From: Eubacteriales bacterium
GTDB taxonomy: Bacteria > Bacillota > Clostridia > Oscillospirales > Butyricicoccaceae
Reading direction: 5' to 3'
Assembly: GCA_030539335.1 (NCBI GenBank)
Contig: JAUNSG010000013.1
Span: forward strand, 18,453-81,572
DNA length: 63,120 bases
A program made the position numbers and the translations under genes. The notes under the pieces are model-generated. The model was not told the origin of the DNA. It did no database searches and saw only the letters and a list, made by a program, of their open reading frames with translations. This document shows positions 1 through 6,835 of the stretch, one piece after another (positions within the stretch are counted from its first letter, which is position 1; each line of letters begins with the position of its first letter).

Positions 1-55
1 TTTTTCCGATACGATAAGCTCTCCGCTTTTTGGCGGGGGGCTTTTTTCGTTGCCG
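1..55 (+). repeat. 55-bp direct repeat, copy 1, containing a terminator-like hairpin
   Basis: The first 55 bases are identical to 202-256. Each copy contains a plus-strand hairpin (here 17-26 pairing with 33-42, ten pairs of which two are G-U) followed by a run of T, so it reads as an intrinsic terminator for a plus-strand transcript entering from the left. Because the window begins exactly at the repeat, it cannot be seen whether more copies lie upstream or whether the edge reflects an assembly break at a repeat. Confidence 0.75.
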
Positions 56-201
56 AAACGGCGTCACCGGACTTCTGGTCCCCAGTTCACTTGCGGCTCT
101 CATGTCCATCCGGGCAGGGGCCTTGCTTTCGCTCCGCGAACATGCCACCGGCATGGCGCAACCTCCGTTCCGGCAAGGTTACCCGCGCAATCTAAATTTG
201 G
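56..201. other. Non-coding, potentially structured segment between the two repeat copies
   Basis: No convincing gene is present. The segment has inverted repeats: CCTTGC at 121-126 with GCAAGG at 173-178, and inside it CATGCC at 141-146 with GGCATG at 150-155. Together with the flanking terminator-like repeats this could be a small structured RNA or an intergenic repeat element. I could not match it to SRP RNA, tmRNA, RNase P, 6S RNA or a riboswitch class I know. Confidence 0.35.
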
Positions 202-256
202 TTTTTCCGATACGATAAGCTCTCCGCTTTTTGGCGGGGGGCTTTTTTCGTTGCCG
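202..256 (+). repeat. 55-bp direct repeat, copy 2, containing a terminator-like hairpin
   Basis: Identical to 1-55. Hairpin arms are 218-227 and 234-243 with a T run on the plus strand to about 248. The hydrolase gene at 290-1087 converges on it, but in that direction the hairpin is not followed by T residues, so it is not an obvious terminator for that gene. Confidence 0.75.
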
Positions 257-289
257 GACTTCCGTTTTTCTTCGTATATTTCTAAATCC

Positions 290-1087
290 CTATTTGCAGC
301 TGTCTGCCAACCGCTCAATGATGCGGTTTACTTGCTCCGGTTGATCCACATTGGCGTTGTGTGCGGCGTCATGGATGATGGATAAGGGGTATCCTGTTCT
401 TTTGTGCCACAGCGCATTATACTTTTTTACCTTTCCGGTCCTATCATTTTCTCCAACAATCAGCCAAACGGGACAGGGTATGTGCAAATCACGAATTTCC
501 GTCAAAAAGCCTGCAAAGCCCAAATACATCAGATGACAGAGCTCTTTTTTATCATAATCACGGAGCATTTGAAGCATAGTATCTCTGCCTATGTCTGACG
601 TACTGCACATCGCTGCCATAGTATTTCGCAGCATTTTATCCGGAACCATCCGGCTCATCCATTCTGTCTGCTGTAACCAAAAAACATCCGATTTACTGTA
701 ATAGCCGGTCCCATATGGACATGTCCCTATCAGCGCCATGCCTTTCACCATCGTTTGATAGTTTGACACAAAGGATTGTGCGACAAATCCCCCTGCCGAT
801 TGCCCGACCAGAATAACCCGGTCTATCTGTTCTGCGTCTAAAATCGCTTTTAGCTCTTCTGCAAGATAGGGATAAGAAAATTCCGAATACGGTCTTGATT
901 TTCCATGCGCGGGAGCATCCCATACGAGTACCGTAAATCGCGCAGAAAAATAGTCTACCTGAAAATCAAAAAGATGATGGTTTGCTGTCAGTCCCGGCAG
1001 GAAAAAGATTGCCTCTGCATTCTTTTCCGGATGTCTTGAAATCCAATAATAAACATCGCCTCTCTGTGAGCTTATCTTTTTTTCCAT
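290..1087 (-). CDS. Alpha/beta-fold hydrolase
   Basis: A 265-residue cytoplasmic alpha/beta hydrolase. Visible are the oxyanion HG-like segment near residue 35 (FLPGL), the nucleophile elbow G-Q-S-A-G near residue 105, a candidate acid in VGENDR and a candidate catalytic His in HDAAHNA near the C-terminus. The substrate is unknown; the family includes esterases, lipases and haloperoxidase-like enzymes. The start chosen is the ATG of MEKKISS, which has AGGAGG seven bases upstream. It overlaps the end of the upstream TetR gene by 16 bases, so the two are translationally coupled and the regulator probably controls the hydrolase. Confidence 0.85.
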   Translation of the reverse strand: MEKKISSQRGDVYYWISRHPEKNAEAIFFLPGLTANHHLFDFQVDYFSARFTVLVWDAPAHGKSRPYSEFSYPYLAEELKAILDAEQIDRVILVGQSAGGFVAQSFVSNYQTMVKGMALIGTCPYGTGYYSKSDVFWLQQTEWMSRMVPDKMLRNTMAAMCSTSDIGRDTMLQMLRDYDKKELCHLMYLGFAGFLTEIRDLHIPCPVWLIVGENDRTGKVKKYNALWHKRTGYPLSIIHDAAHNANVDQPEQVNRIIERLADSCK

Positions 1088-1716
1088 CCTGTTCCTCCTT
1101 CTGTAGCGCTCGAAACACAGTAAACGGTTCTCCAATGTGCAAGGAGAATCGTAATATCTTTTTCTATTTCATCTGGGTCAATTGTGCCTGCATGGTATTT
1201 GTGAAACATATATCCTTCTATTGCCATAATAATTTCTTTGTACATGATTTTCAAATCGATATCCGCACGGAATCCGGTTGTATCGATCCGTTCAAATATT
1301 CGATCTTCACACCGTTTGCTCACATCTACATACTGGTTATGTATGGACTGCTGAATATCCGGTTCCTGTTCATAATAGGCTTTCAGAAGAAAATCAAACA
1401 GACAGGGATGGTTCCGCATGACAGAACACTTTGCAAACAGACTTCGTCTCAGCATTTCGAAAAAATCCTGTGTCTCTATCGTGTCAAACTTTTTCAGAGC
1501 CTCAAATACTATATTGACCGAGAATTGCCATAAATATAAATAGAATTCCTTCTTATTCTTGAAATAATGAAACAGCAAGGCTTTGGAAACTCCGCTCTCT
1601 CCTGCAATTTCAGACATAGAGGCCTTTTTATATGCATTCTGTGAAAAAACCTTTTGTGCAGCATTGACAATTTGTCGCTGCTTTTCTGCGGGAAGGAGGA
1701 AAAATCGATCGTTCAT
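1072..1716 (-). CDS. TetR/AcrR family transcriptional regulator
   Basis: A 214-residue one-component repressor. The N-terminal helix-turn-helix spans about residues 10-55, with the typical A-x-x-x-F ... MSEIAGESGVSKALLFHYF pattern; the rest is a divergent helical ligand-binding and dimer domain. Start: ATG of MNDRFF with GAGGTG just upstream, preferred over a GTG four codons earlier. It is first in a two-gene operon with the alpha/beta hydrolase, a common layout for autoregulated TetR genes. The ligand cannot be told from sequence. Confidence 0.88.
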   Translation of the reverse strand: MNDRFFLLPAEKQRQIVNAAQKVFSQNAYKKASMSEIAGESGVSKALLFHYFKNKKEFYLYLWQFSVNIVFEALKKFDTIETQDFFEMLRRSLFAKCSVMRNHPCLFDFLLKAYYEQEPDIQQSIHNQYVDVSKRCEDRIFERIDTTGFRADIDLKIMYKEIIMAIEGYMFHKYHAGTIDPDEIEKDITILLAHWRTVYCVSSATEGGTGWKKR

Positions 1717-1728
1717 GGTACACCTCAC

Positions 1729-1774
1729 TGACCGTTGCGGTTAATTTAAACTCATTATACTTTCATTGACCGTT
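1729..1774 (-). promoter_or_regulatory. Promoter and possible TetR operator of the TetR-hydrolase operon
   Basis: A TATAAT -10 box (minus strand) lies at 1754-1759; the -35 is weak. The octamer TGACCGTT occurs on both sides of it, at 1729-1736 and 1767-1774, and the first copy is part of an imperfect palindrome TGACCG-ttg-CGGTTA (1729-1743). The position between promoter and start suits autorepression by the TetR protein. That link is inference. Confidence 0.5.
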
Positions 1775-1854
1775 TTCGAGAAGCCCCTACACATAATTTT
1801 ACAGCAGTTTGAACCGTGATCTTTCCCATCCTGAGGATACCCGATCACAATATG

Positions 1855-1895
1855 GAAAAAGCGCACCACAAGACATTTCCGCCTCGCAGTGCGCT
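1855..1895 (-). terminator. Intrinsic terminator after the metal ATPase
   Basis: AGCGCAC (1860-1866) pairs with GTGCGCT (1889-1895); reading on the minus strand the stem is followed by TTTTT. It lies just downstream of the ATPase stop codon. Confidence 0.75.
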
Positions 1896-1899
1896 CTTT

Positions 1900-3795
1900 T
1901 TATTTCCCTGGTTTTGTCCCCGCCATTTTCCATTGCAGCAAGATGGCGGAATTGATAATAACAAGAACCGAACCTGCATTGTGAACCAGTGCGCCGACAA
2001 CCGGATTTAAAATTCCTGTGATCGCGAGCACAATTGCCACAAAATTCAAAAGCATGGAAAACGATAAATTGAGCGTTATCGTTTTCATCATTCTTTTGGA
2101 CAACGCCAAAAGATGCGGTAATTCTTTTACCTCGTCATCGACAAGCGTAATATCCGCCGCATCGATCGCAATGTCAGATCCTATGCCTCCCATCGCTATA
2201 CCAACATCGGCTTTTTTCAGCGCTGGAGCATCGTTGATGCCATCTCCAATCATGCATACCCGATCGCCACCATCTTGAAACTCACGGATCACCTGCAGCT
2301 TATCTTCCGGAAGGCATTCCGCCTTAATCTCTTCAATACACAGCTTTTGCCCAATCGCATTCGCTGCATTGGCCGTATCTCCCGTCAACAGAACAGGACT
2401 GACGAGCAGATCTTTCATGGAACGGATCATTTCTCTGCTCTCCTCGCGAATGGTGTCGGAGAGGACAATATAGCCCGCAAATCCATCCTCGATACCAACA
2501 TACGTAACCGTACATCCATTGTCCAGATGCGTTTGCACCTCTTCCTTATGCGCGTTTTCCAACACAATTCCATTCTCACGGAGCAGTTCCCGGTTGCCCG
2601 CCAGAATGCGTTTTCCACAAACTATAGCGGATACCCCTCTGCCAGGAAGCATTTTGAAGTCACGGCAGTCCTCCAAAGCTCTGTTCCCAGTTTCCTGATA
2701 GCTTTTGACAATGGCTTTGCCAATCGGATGCTCCGATAGCTGCTCTGCCTCCGCAACAAACGTATAGATATCATCCTCACAAAAGCGGCTATCCGTGCTC
2801 TTTACCGCGGTAACCTTAGGGGTTCCGTAGGTCAATGTGCCAGTCTTGTCAAATGTGATCTTCGTAACCCCTGCGAGCCGTTCCAACGCGTCCCCTTCCC
2901 GAACCAGGAAGCCATGCTTTGTGGCATTTCCGATTGCCGCCATAATGGCTGTCGGTGTCGCAAGCACCAGAGAACACGGACAAAACACAACAAGAATGGT
3001 GACCGCCCGGATAATCTCGCCGGATACCAGCCAGGTGATCGCCGCTGCGCTCAAAGCAATCACCACAATCCAGGTTGCCCATCGGTCCGCAAGACCTACG
3101 ATTTTGGCTTTGCCCGCATCGGCTGTTTGAACCAGCTTGATCATCCGCTGAATGGAGCTGTCCTCACCAACGCGAACCGCCCTCATTTCGAATGCACCGA
3201 ACTGGTTTACGGTTCCGCTCGACACCTCGTCGCCGATACCTTTATCAACCGGCAAAGATTCCCCTGTCATGACCGCCTGATTCACCGATGTATGCCCGCT
3301 GAGAATGATTCCATCCACCGGGACGGTTTCCCCCGGAAGGACACGGAGGCGGTCGCCGACCGCAACCTGTTCTGCCGGGACGATCTTTTCTCCGCTATCC
3401 GTGAGAACTCTCGCAGTCTGTGGAGTCAAATGAACCAAATTTTCGATCCCTGCCCGTGCCTTTGCAACCGTCAGCTCCTCAAGCAAGCCTCCGATCTGCA
3501 TAATGAAAGCAATCTCACCTGCCGCAAAATCTTCACCAATACAAACAGAAGCAATCAGCGCCAGCGAAACAAGCAGATCCGCTTTGATATCAAACTCTGT
3601 AATCAGGCCGATGATCGCTTCGACTACAATCGGAAGTCCACAGAAAATGATCGCAACCCACGCTATGTTAAACGGCAGGTTCCAATCAAACATGCTCAGC
3701 AACAAGGCAATTCCCGAGAGGACCACTAGGACAATATCCTTCTTTGTCCCTCCGAGCTCCATTGCCCCTTCGATCGTTTCAATCACTTTTTTCAT
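1900..3795 (-). CDS. Heavy-metal translocating P1B-type ATPase
   Basis: A 631-residue integral membrane metal pump. Visible are the TGES actuator loop, the membrane metal motif CPC (FCPCSLVLATPTA), the phosphorylation motif DKTGT, the SEHP nucleotide-domain motif and GDGINDAP. There is no N-terminal HMA metal-binding domain; the protein begins directly with membrane helices. The last helix carries HNAGSV, reminiscent of the HEGGT motif of cobalt/iron-type pumps but with Asn. CPC combined with HN does not assign a metal cleanly; Mn, Fe, Zn/Cd or Cu all remain possible. Start: ATG of MKKVIE with AAAGGAG upstream; a longer reading frame lacks a proper ribosome-binding site. It has its own CsoR-type promoter and terminator and follows a CsoR-family gene. 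Confidence 0.9.
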   Translation of the reverse strand: MKKVIETIEGAMELGGTKKDIVLVVLSGIALLLSMFDWNLPFNIAWVAIIFCGLPIVVEAIIGLITEFDIKADLLVSLALIASVCIGEDFAAGEIAFIMQIGGLLEELTVAKARAGIENLVHLTPQTARVLTDSGEKIVPAEQVAVGDRLRVLPGETVPVDGIILSGHTSVNQAVMTGESLPVDKGIGDEVSSGTVNQFGAFEMRAVRVGEDSSIQRMIKLVQTADAGKAKIVGLADRWATWIVVIALSAAAITWLVSGEIIRAVTILVVFCPCSLVLATPTAIMAAIGNATKHGFLVREGDALERLAGVTKITFDKTGTLTYGTPKVTAVKSTDSRFCEDDIYTFVAEAEQLSEHPIGKAIVKSYQETGNRALEDCRDFKMLPGRGVSAIVCGKRILAGNRELLRENGIVLENAHKEEVQTHLDNGCTVTYVGIEDGFAGYIVLSDTIREESREMIRSMKDLLVSPVLLTGDTANAANAIGQKLCIEEIKAECLPEDKLQVIREFQDGGDRVCMIGDGINDAPALKKADVGIAMGGIGSDIAIDAADITLVDDEVKELPHLLALSKRMMKTITLNLSFSMLLNFVAIVLAITGILNPVVGALVHNAGSVLVIINSAILLQWKMAGTKPGK

Positions 3796-3812
3796 AAGAG
3801 ATTCTCCTTTCA

Positions 3813-3862
3813 TACCCATGGGGGTACACCCATATTATACATATAGGGGTATGGGCTGTCAA
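3813..3862 (-). promoter_or_regulatory. Consensus sigma-A promoter with CsoR-like operator for the metal ATPase
   Basis: On the minus strand TTGACA (3857-3862) and TATAAT (3834-3839) are separated by exactly 17 bases. Immediately downstream is TACCC-ATGG-GGGTA (3813-3826), and a further half site GGGGTAT lies inside the spacer (3846-3852 on the plus strand). CsoR-family operators are G/C-tract palindromes of this kind, so repression by the adjacent CsoR-like protein is likely. Confidence 0.75.
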
Positions 3863-3864
3863 GG

Positions 3865-3899
3865 TAAAAAAAGAAAGACAGTCAACCATCTGACTGCCT
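3865..3899 (-). terminator. Intrinsic terminator after the CsoR-like regulator gene
   Basis: Arms 3876-3884 and 3891-3899 pair with one mismatch, followed on the minus strand by a T-rich run. It separates the regulator from the ATPase promoter, so the two genes appear to be separate transcripts. Confidence 0.65.
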
Positions 3900-3918
3900 T
3901 TTTCCCCTTATTGCTGCC

Positions 3919-4194
3919 TTATTTCATATTGGCAAAGCGTTCCACCGCTTTGGTAAAGTTCTCTATCGTTTTATCGGCATCGCCGTGCTCCAGGCCATCT
4001 TTCACACAGTGTTTGATATGCCCTTCCAGAACAACCTGGCCGCATTTATGCAGCGCAGATTTCGCTGCATTGATCTGCGAAAGAATATCCTCACAGGGGA
4101 TATCCTCATCAATCATTCTGTCTATTGCCTGAACCTGGCCGATAATTTTGCTCAATCTGCGATGCAGATTTTCGGAATCCATACACTGCTTCAT
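3919..4194 (-). CDS. CsoR/RcnR-family metal-sensing repressor
   Basis: A 91-residue all-helical DUF156 repressor. The copper-type ligand triad Cys34, His59, Cys63 is present at the spacing of CsoR (Cys-x24-His-x3-Cys), and an additional Cys51 is seen. Proteins of this family bind DNA as tetramers and release it on binding Cu(I) or other metals; CstR relatives sense persulfide. The start ATG has GGAGGT eight bases upstream. It sits upstream of the P1B ATPase on the same strand, and its own promoter carries a matching palindrome, implying autoregulation. A second CsoR homologue occurs at 21879-22184, so the two must be insulated by specificity. Confidence 0.9.
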   Translation of the reverse strand: MKQCMDSENLHRRLSKIIGQVQAIDRMIDEDIPCEDILSQINAAKSALHKCGQVVLEGHIKHCVKDGLEHGDADKTIENFTKAVERFANMK

Positions 4195-4206
4195 GCTATA
4201 ACCTCC

Positions 4207-4257
4207 ATACCATCAGGGGTATATGCTCATTATATTGGCTATCACAAAAATTGTCAA
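4207..4257 (-). promoter_or_regulatory. Consensus promoter with CsoR-like operator for the regulator gene
   Basis: On the minus strand TTGACA (4252-4257) and TATAAT (4229-4234) are separated by 17 bases. The palindrome ATACC-N6-GGTAT (4207-4222) lies between promoter and ribosome-binding site. Confidence 0.75.
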
Positions 4258-4295
4258 GGAACCGATTCCCCACCCGCTATCTATGGACAGCACAG

Positions 4296-4337
4296 AAAAT
4301 GCCGTAGCGAAAGTTTACAAAACAATCCCTACGGCAT
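4296..4337 (-). terminator. Terminator hairpin after the FNT channel gene
   Basis: ATGCCGTAG (4299-4307) pairs perfectly with CTACGGCAT (4329-4337) around a 21-base loop. TTTT follows on the minus strand, and the plus strand also has a T-rich run after it. Confidence 0.65.
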
Positions 4338-4348
4338 CTCTTTTTTCT

Positions 4349-5131
4349 TTATTTGTTTGCTTTTCCGCCATATGCAATCCAATAATACGGCAGGGCGACA
4401 AAGACAACGCCGCCGATAAGATTGCCCAGTGAAACCAGAAAAAGGTTGCACAGATAGCCGGTCACCGGAACCGCATACGTTCCCGGATTGAGCAGGCCCA
4501 CACCGATGATGCTCATATTGGCAACACTGTGTTCAAAGCCACAGATCATAAAAATCAGGATACACCAGACAATCATAATCAGCTTACCAGATTCACTCTT
4601 CAGCTTTGTACCGCACCAGACCGCGAGGCAAACGCAGATATTACATAAGATCCCCTTGAGCAGCATACTGACCGGAGTCAGCGCCACCTTGGCCGCTGCC
4701 GTCGAGGCAAAAAATCCGGCAATCGCCGCATTGTCCAGCACGCCGGAAAAGTGGAACAGCAAAACCATGATCCAGGAACCGATCAGGTTTCCAATCCAAC
4801 AGACAATCCACATCCCCACGACGGTTCCCCATGTCATCCGACGACACAGCGCCGCTGCACCGAGCACCAGATTGTTGCCGGTAAACAGCTCACTGCCCGC
4901 CATCATGACCAGGCTGAGCGCCGCGGCAAAGGTCAGCGAAACCAGAAACTTGGTGATCGTACAGCCGGCATCCGTACAAATGCCACCGATCGACATCGCA
5001 ATAAACCCACCAAAGGAAATAAACATTCCTGCCATCATAGAGGCGATTATGTATCCGGCCGGATTGCCGTGCAGCAGGACGCGCTTGGCCTCTGCCGCAC
5101 CGCAAAGCGACTCATATTCTTTCTGAAACAC
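4349..5131 (-). CDS. Formate/nitrite transporter (FNT) family channel
   Basis: A 260-residue pentameric-channel protein of the FocA/NirC/hydrosulfide-channel family. It has about six membrane helices, the conserved SELFTGNN segment near residue 83 and the amphipathic N-terminal region with AAEAKR. The transported ion (formate, nitrite, hydrosulfide or a short organic acid) cannot be decided from this. Start: GTG with GGGGAG upstream; no closer ATG fits. Only 21 bases separate it from the end of gpsA, so it is the last gene of the DUF512-der-plsY-gpsA run, which is an unusual partner set for an FNT channel. Confidence 0.88.
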   Translation of the reverse strand: MFQKEYESLCGAAEAKRVLLHGNPAGYIIASMMAGMFISFGGFIAMSIGGICTDAGCTITKFLVSLTFAAALSLVMMAGSELFTGNNLVLGAAALCRRMTWGTVVGMWIVCWIGNLIGSWIMVLLFHFSGVLDNAAIAGFFASTAAAKVALTPVSMLLKGILCNICVCLAVWCGTKLKSESGKLIMIVWCILIFMICGFEHSVANMSIIGVGLLNPGTYAVPVTGYLCNLFLVSLGNLIGGVVFVALPYYWIAYGGKANK

Positions 5132-5152
5132 GTGATATACTCCCCGTTCGGA

Positions 5153-6172
5153 TTACTTTTTCCACAAATCAAAGCTGTTTTCCAGCTCATTTTTCTTTGG
5201 ACGGCTCATCAGCATACGGACACACTCGTTGATATCTCGATTGTTGTACAGCAGCTCATACATCGCCGTTGTGATCGGCATCTCAATGCCGGCCTTCTTC
5301 GCCAGCATATAGCCCGCTTCGGTCGCATAATAGCCCTCGACAACCGCGCCGACTTCCTTCATCGCCTGATCGGCGGACATGCCCTGTCCGATCTTGATGC
5401 CCGCACGGCGGTTTCTCGAATGCATGGACGTACAGGTGACAATCAGATCACCCACACCGGAAAGGCCGGCGAACGTATCGCTCTGGCCACCCAGTGCCAC
5501 ACCCAGACGGGCAATCTCCGTCAGGCCGCGCGTCATGAGGGCCGCCTTGCTGTTATCTCCCAGTCCAATGCCGTCACAGATGCCGGCCGCCAGTGCAATG
5601 ATGTTCTTAAAGCATCCGCCCAGCTCCGCACCGATGATATCCGGCGAGGTATAGACGCGGAAACGCTCATTCATAAATGCTTCCTGTACCTTTTCCGCCG
5701 CCTCACGCGACTCGGAAGCCGCCAGAATCGCCGTCAGAATGCCACGGGAGACCTCTTCCGCATGGGTCGGGCCGGTCAGTGCGACCACTGGATTTTTTCC
5801 ATTTGTCGCACGCTGGATGGTCTCCGAGAAGCGGCAATAGCCGTTGTCCCGGTCCAAACCTTTTCCGACGTTCACAATCACCGTGCCTTCGGGAATAATG
5901 TTCGACAGATTTTCTGCCGTGGAGTGTACGGCAAAGGACGGAACGGCCATCAGCACGATATCCGCATCCTTCGCACCGGTCAGGTCATTGGTGATTGCAA
6001 TGCTCTCCGGCAGCTTTATTCCCGGAAGCAGCTTCTCATTGCCGCGGTTTTCGCGCAGTAAGCGGCATTCCTCTTCGAAAAACGACCATGTGGTAACTTC
6101 ATGTCCGTTGGAATCCAGTAGCATGGACAGCGCCATGCCCCAGCCTCCGCAGCCAACTACAAAAATTTTCAT
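5153..6172 (-). CDS. gpsA: Glycerol-3-phosphate dehydrogenase [NAD(P)+]
   Basis: A 339-residue soluble enzyme making sn-glycerol 3-phosphate from dihydroxyacetone phosphate for phospholipid synthesis. It has the N-terminal dinucleotide fold GCGGWG at residues 8-13, the KG-LD segment of the active site and the C-terminal helical domain with LSGVGDLIVTC. Length is typical. Start: ATG with AGAGGA upstream. It lies 24 bases after plsY, so the substrate-making enzyme and the first acyltransferase of phospholipid synthesis are co-expressed. Confidence 0.96.
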   Translation of the reverse strand: MKIFVVGCGGWGMALSMLLDSNGHEVTTWSFFEEECRLLRENRGNEKLLPGIKLPESIAITNDLTGAKDADIVLMAVPSFAVHSTAENLSNIIPEGTVIVNVGKGLDRDNGYCRFSETIQRATNGKNPVVALTGPTHAEEVSRGILTAILAASESREAAEKVQEAFMNERFRVYTSPDIIGAELGGCFKNIIALAAGICDGIGLGDNSKAALMTRGLTEIARLGVALGGQSDTFAGLSGVGDLIVTCTSMHSRNRRAGIKIGQGMSADQAMKEVGAVVEGYYATEAGYMLAKKAGIEMPITTAMYELLYNNRDINECVRMLMSRPKKNELENSFDLWKK

Positions 6173-6196
6173 CACAAATTCCTCTTTTCCTGTCGG

Positions 6197-6835
6197 TCAG
6201 GTTGATTTCTTATGGAAGGAAATTTTATTTTCTGTGCCATTCAGCAGGCGCTGGATATTGGAGCGGTGCATATATACCACACCGCCGCCGACCAGCAGCG
6301 TCAGGACAAAGACCGGCACCCGGCTCGGCGAGCTCCAGTAATAGCCGAGCGACATGAACGGAAACGCCGTCGCAATCACGATCGATCCCAGCGAAACATA
6401 GCGCGTCACGGCAACCAGCACAACAAAAACCAGCGCCAGGATCAGCAGAATCCGCCAGTTAAACATCGCACACAGTGTCGCTCCCGCCAGGACGCCTTTG
6501 CCGCCCTTAAATCCAAAATATACCGGGAACATATGTCCCGCGACAACAAACAGGCCACACACCAGCTTCGCCACCGGAAGCAGTCCCAGATTGGGCAGGA
6601 AGACAATTTCCGCCAGCAAAATCGCACATACCGTCTTGAGGATATCGCCCAGCAGGACCAGCAGTGTGCATCCCTTTCCCATGCAGCGGAACGCATTGGT
6701 CAGACCGGCATTGCCGCTGCCCATCGTCCGGATGTCCTGATGGAAAAAAATCTTGGATACAACAATCGCCGTATTAAAGCTGCCGAATACATAGCCCAGG
6801 ATGGCTATGGCAACAAAACGAATCGCAAGCTCCAT
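6197..6835 (-). CDS. plsY: Acyl-phosphate:glycerol-3-phosphate acyltransferase PlsY
   Basis: A 212-residue inner-membrane enzyme that transfers acyl groups from acyl phosphate to glycerol 3-phosphate, the first step of phosphatidic acid synthesis. Signatures seen are GSGNAGLTN near residue 40 and GFKGGKG near residue 107, with about five hydrophobic segments. Its ATG overlaps the der stop codon by one base (TAATG), and gpsA follows directly. Confidence 0.95.
   Translation of the reverse strand: MELAIRFVAIAILGYVFGSFNTAIVVSKIFFHQDIRTMGSGNAGLTNAFRCMGKGCTLLVLLGDILKTVCAILLAEIVFLPNLGLLPVAKLVCGLFVVAGHMFPVYFGFKGGKGVLAGATLCAMFNWRILLILALVFVVLVAVTRYVSLGSIVIATAFPFMSLGYYWSSPSRVPVFVLTLLVGGGVVYMHRSNIQRLLNGTENKISFHKKST

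Noticed and set aside
56..201. Possible riboswitch, SRP RNA, tmRNA or RNase P RNA
   Set aside because: None of the conserved core sequences of these RNAs could be found on either strand; only generic inverted repeats remain.
1..256. The 55-bp repeats as ends of an insertion sequence
   Set aside because: They are direct, not inverted, contain terminator hairpins and enclose no transposase.
100..318. A 72-codon minus-strand frame across the 55-bp repeat
   Set aside because: It includes repeat and terminator sequence, lacks a ribosome-binding site and would give a low-complexity peptide.
1900..3795. Metal ATPase as truncated because it lacks an N-terminal HMA domain
   Set aside because: All catalytic motifs and helices are present, the start has a proper ribosome-binding site, and many P1B pumps lack HMA domains.
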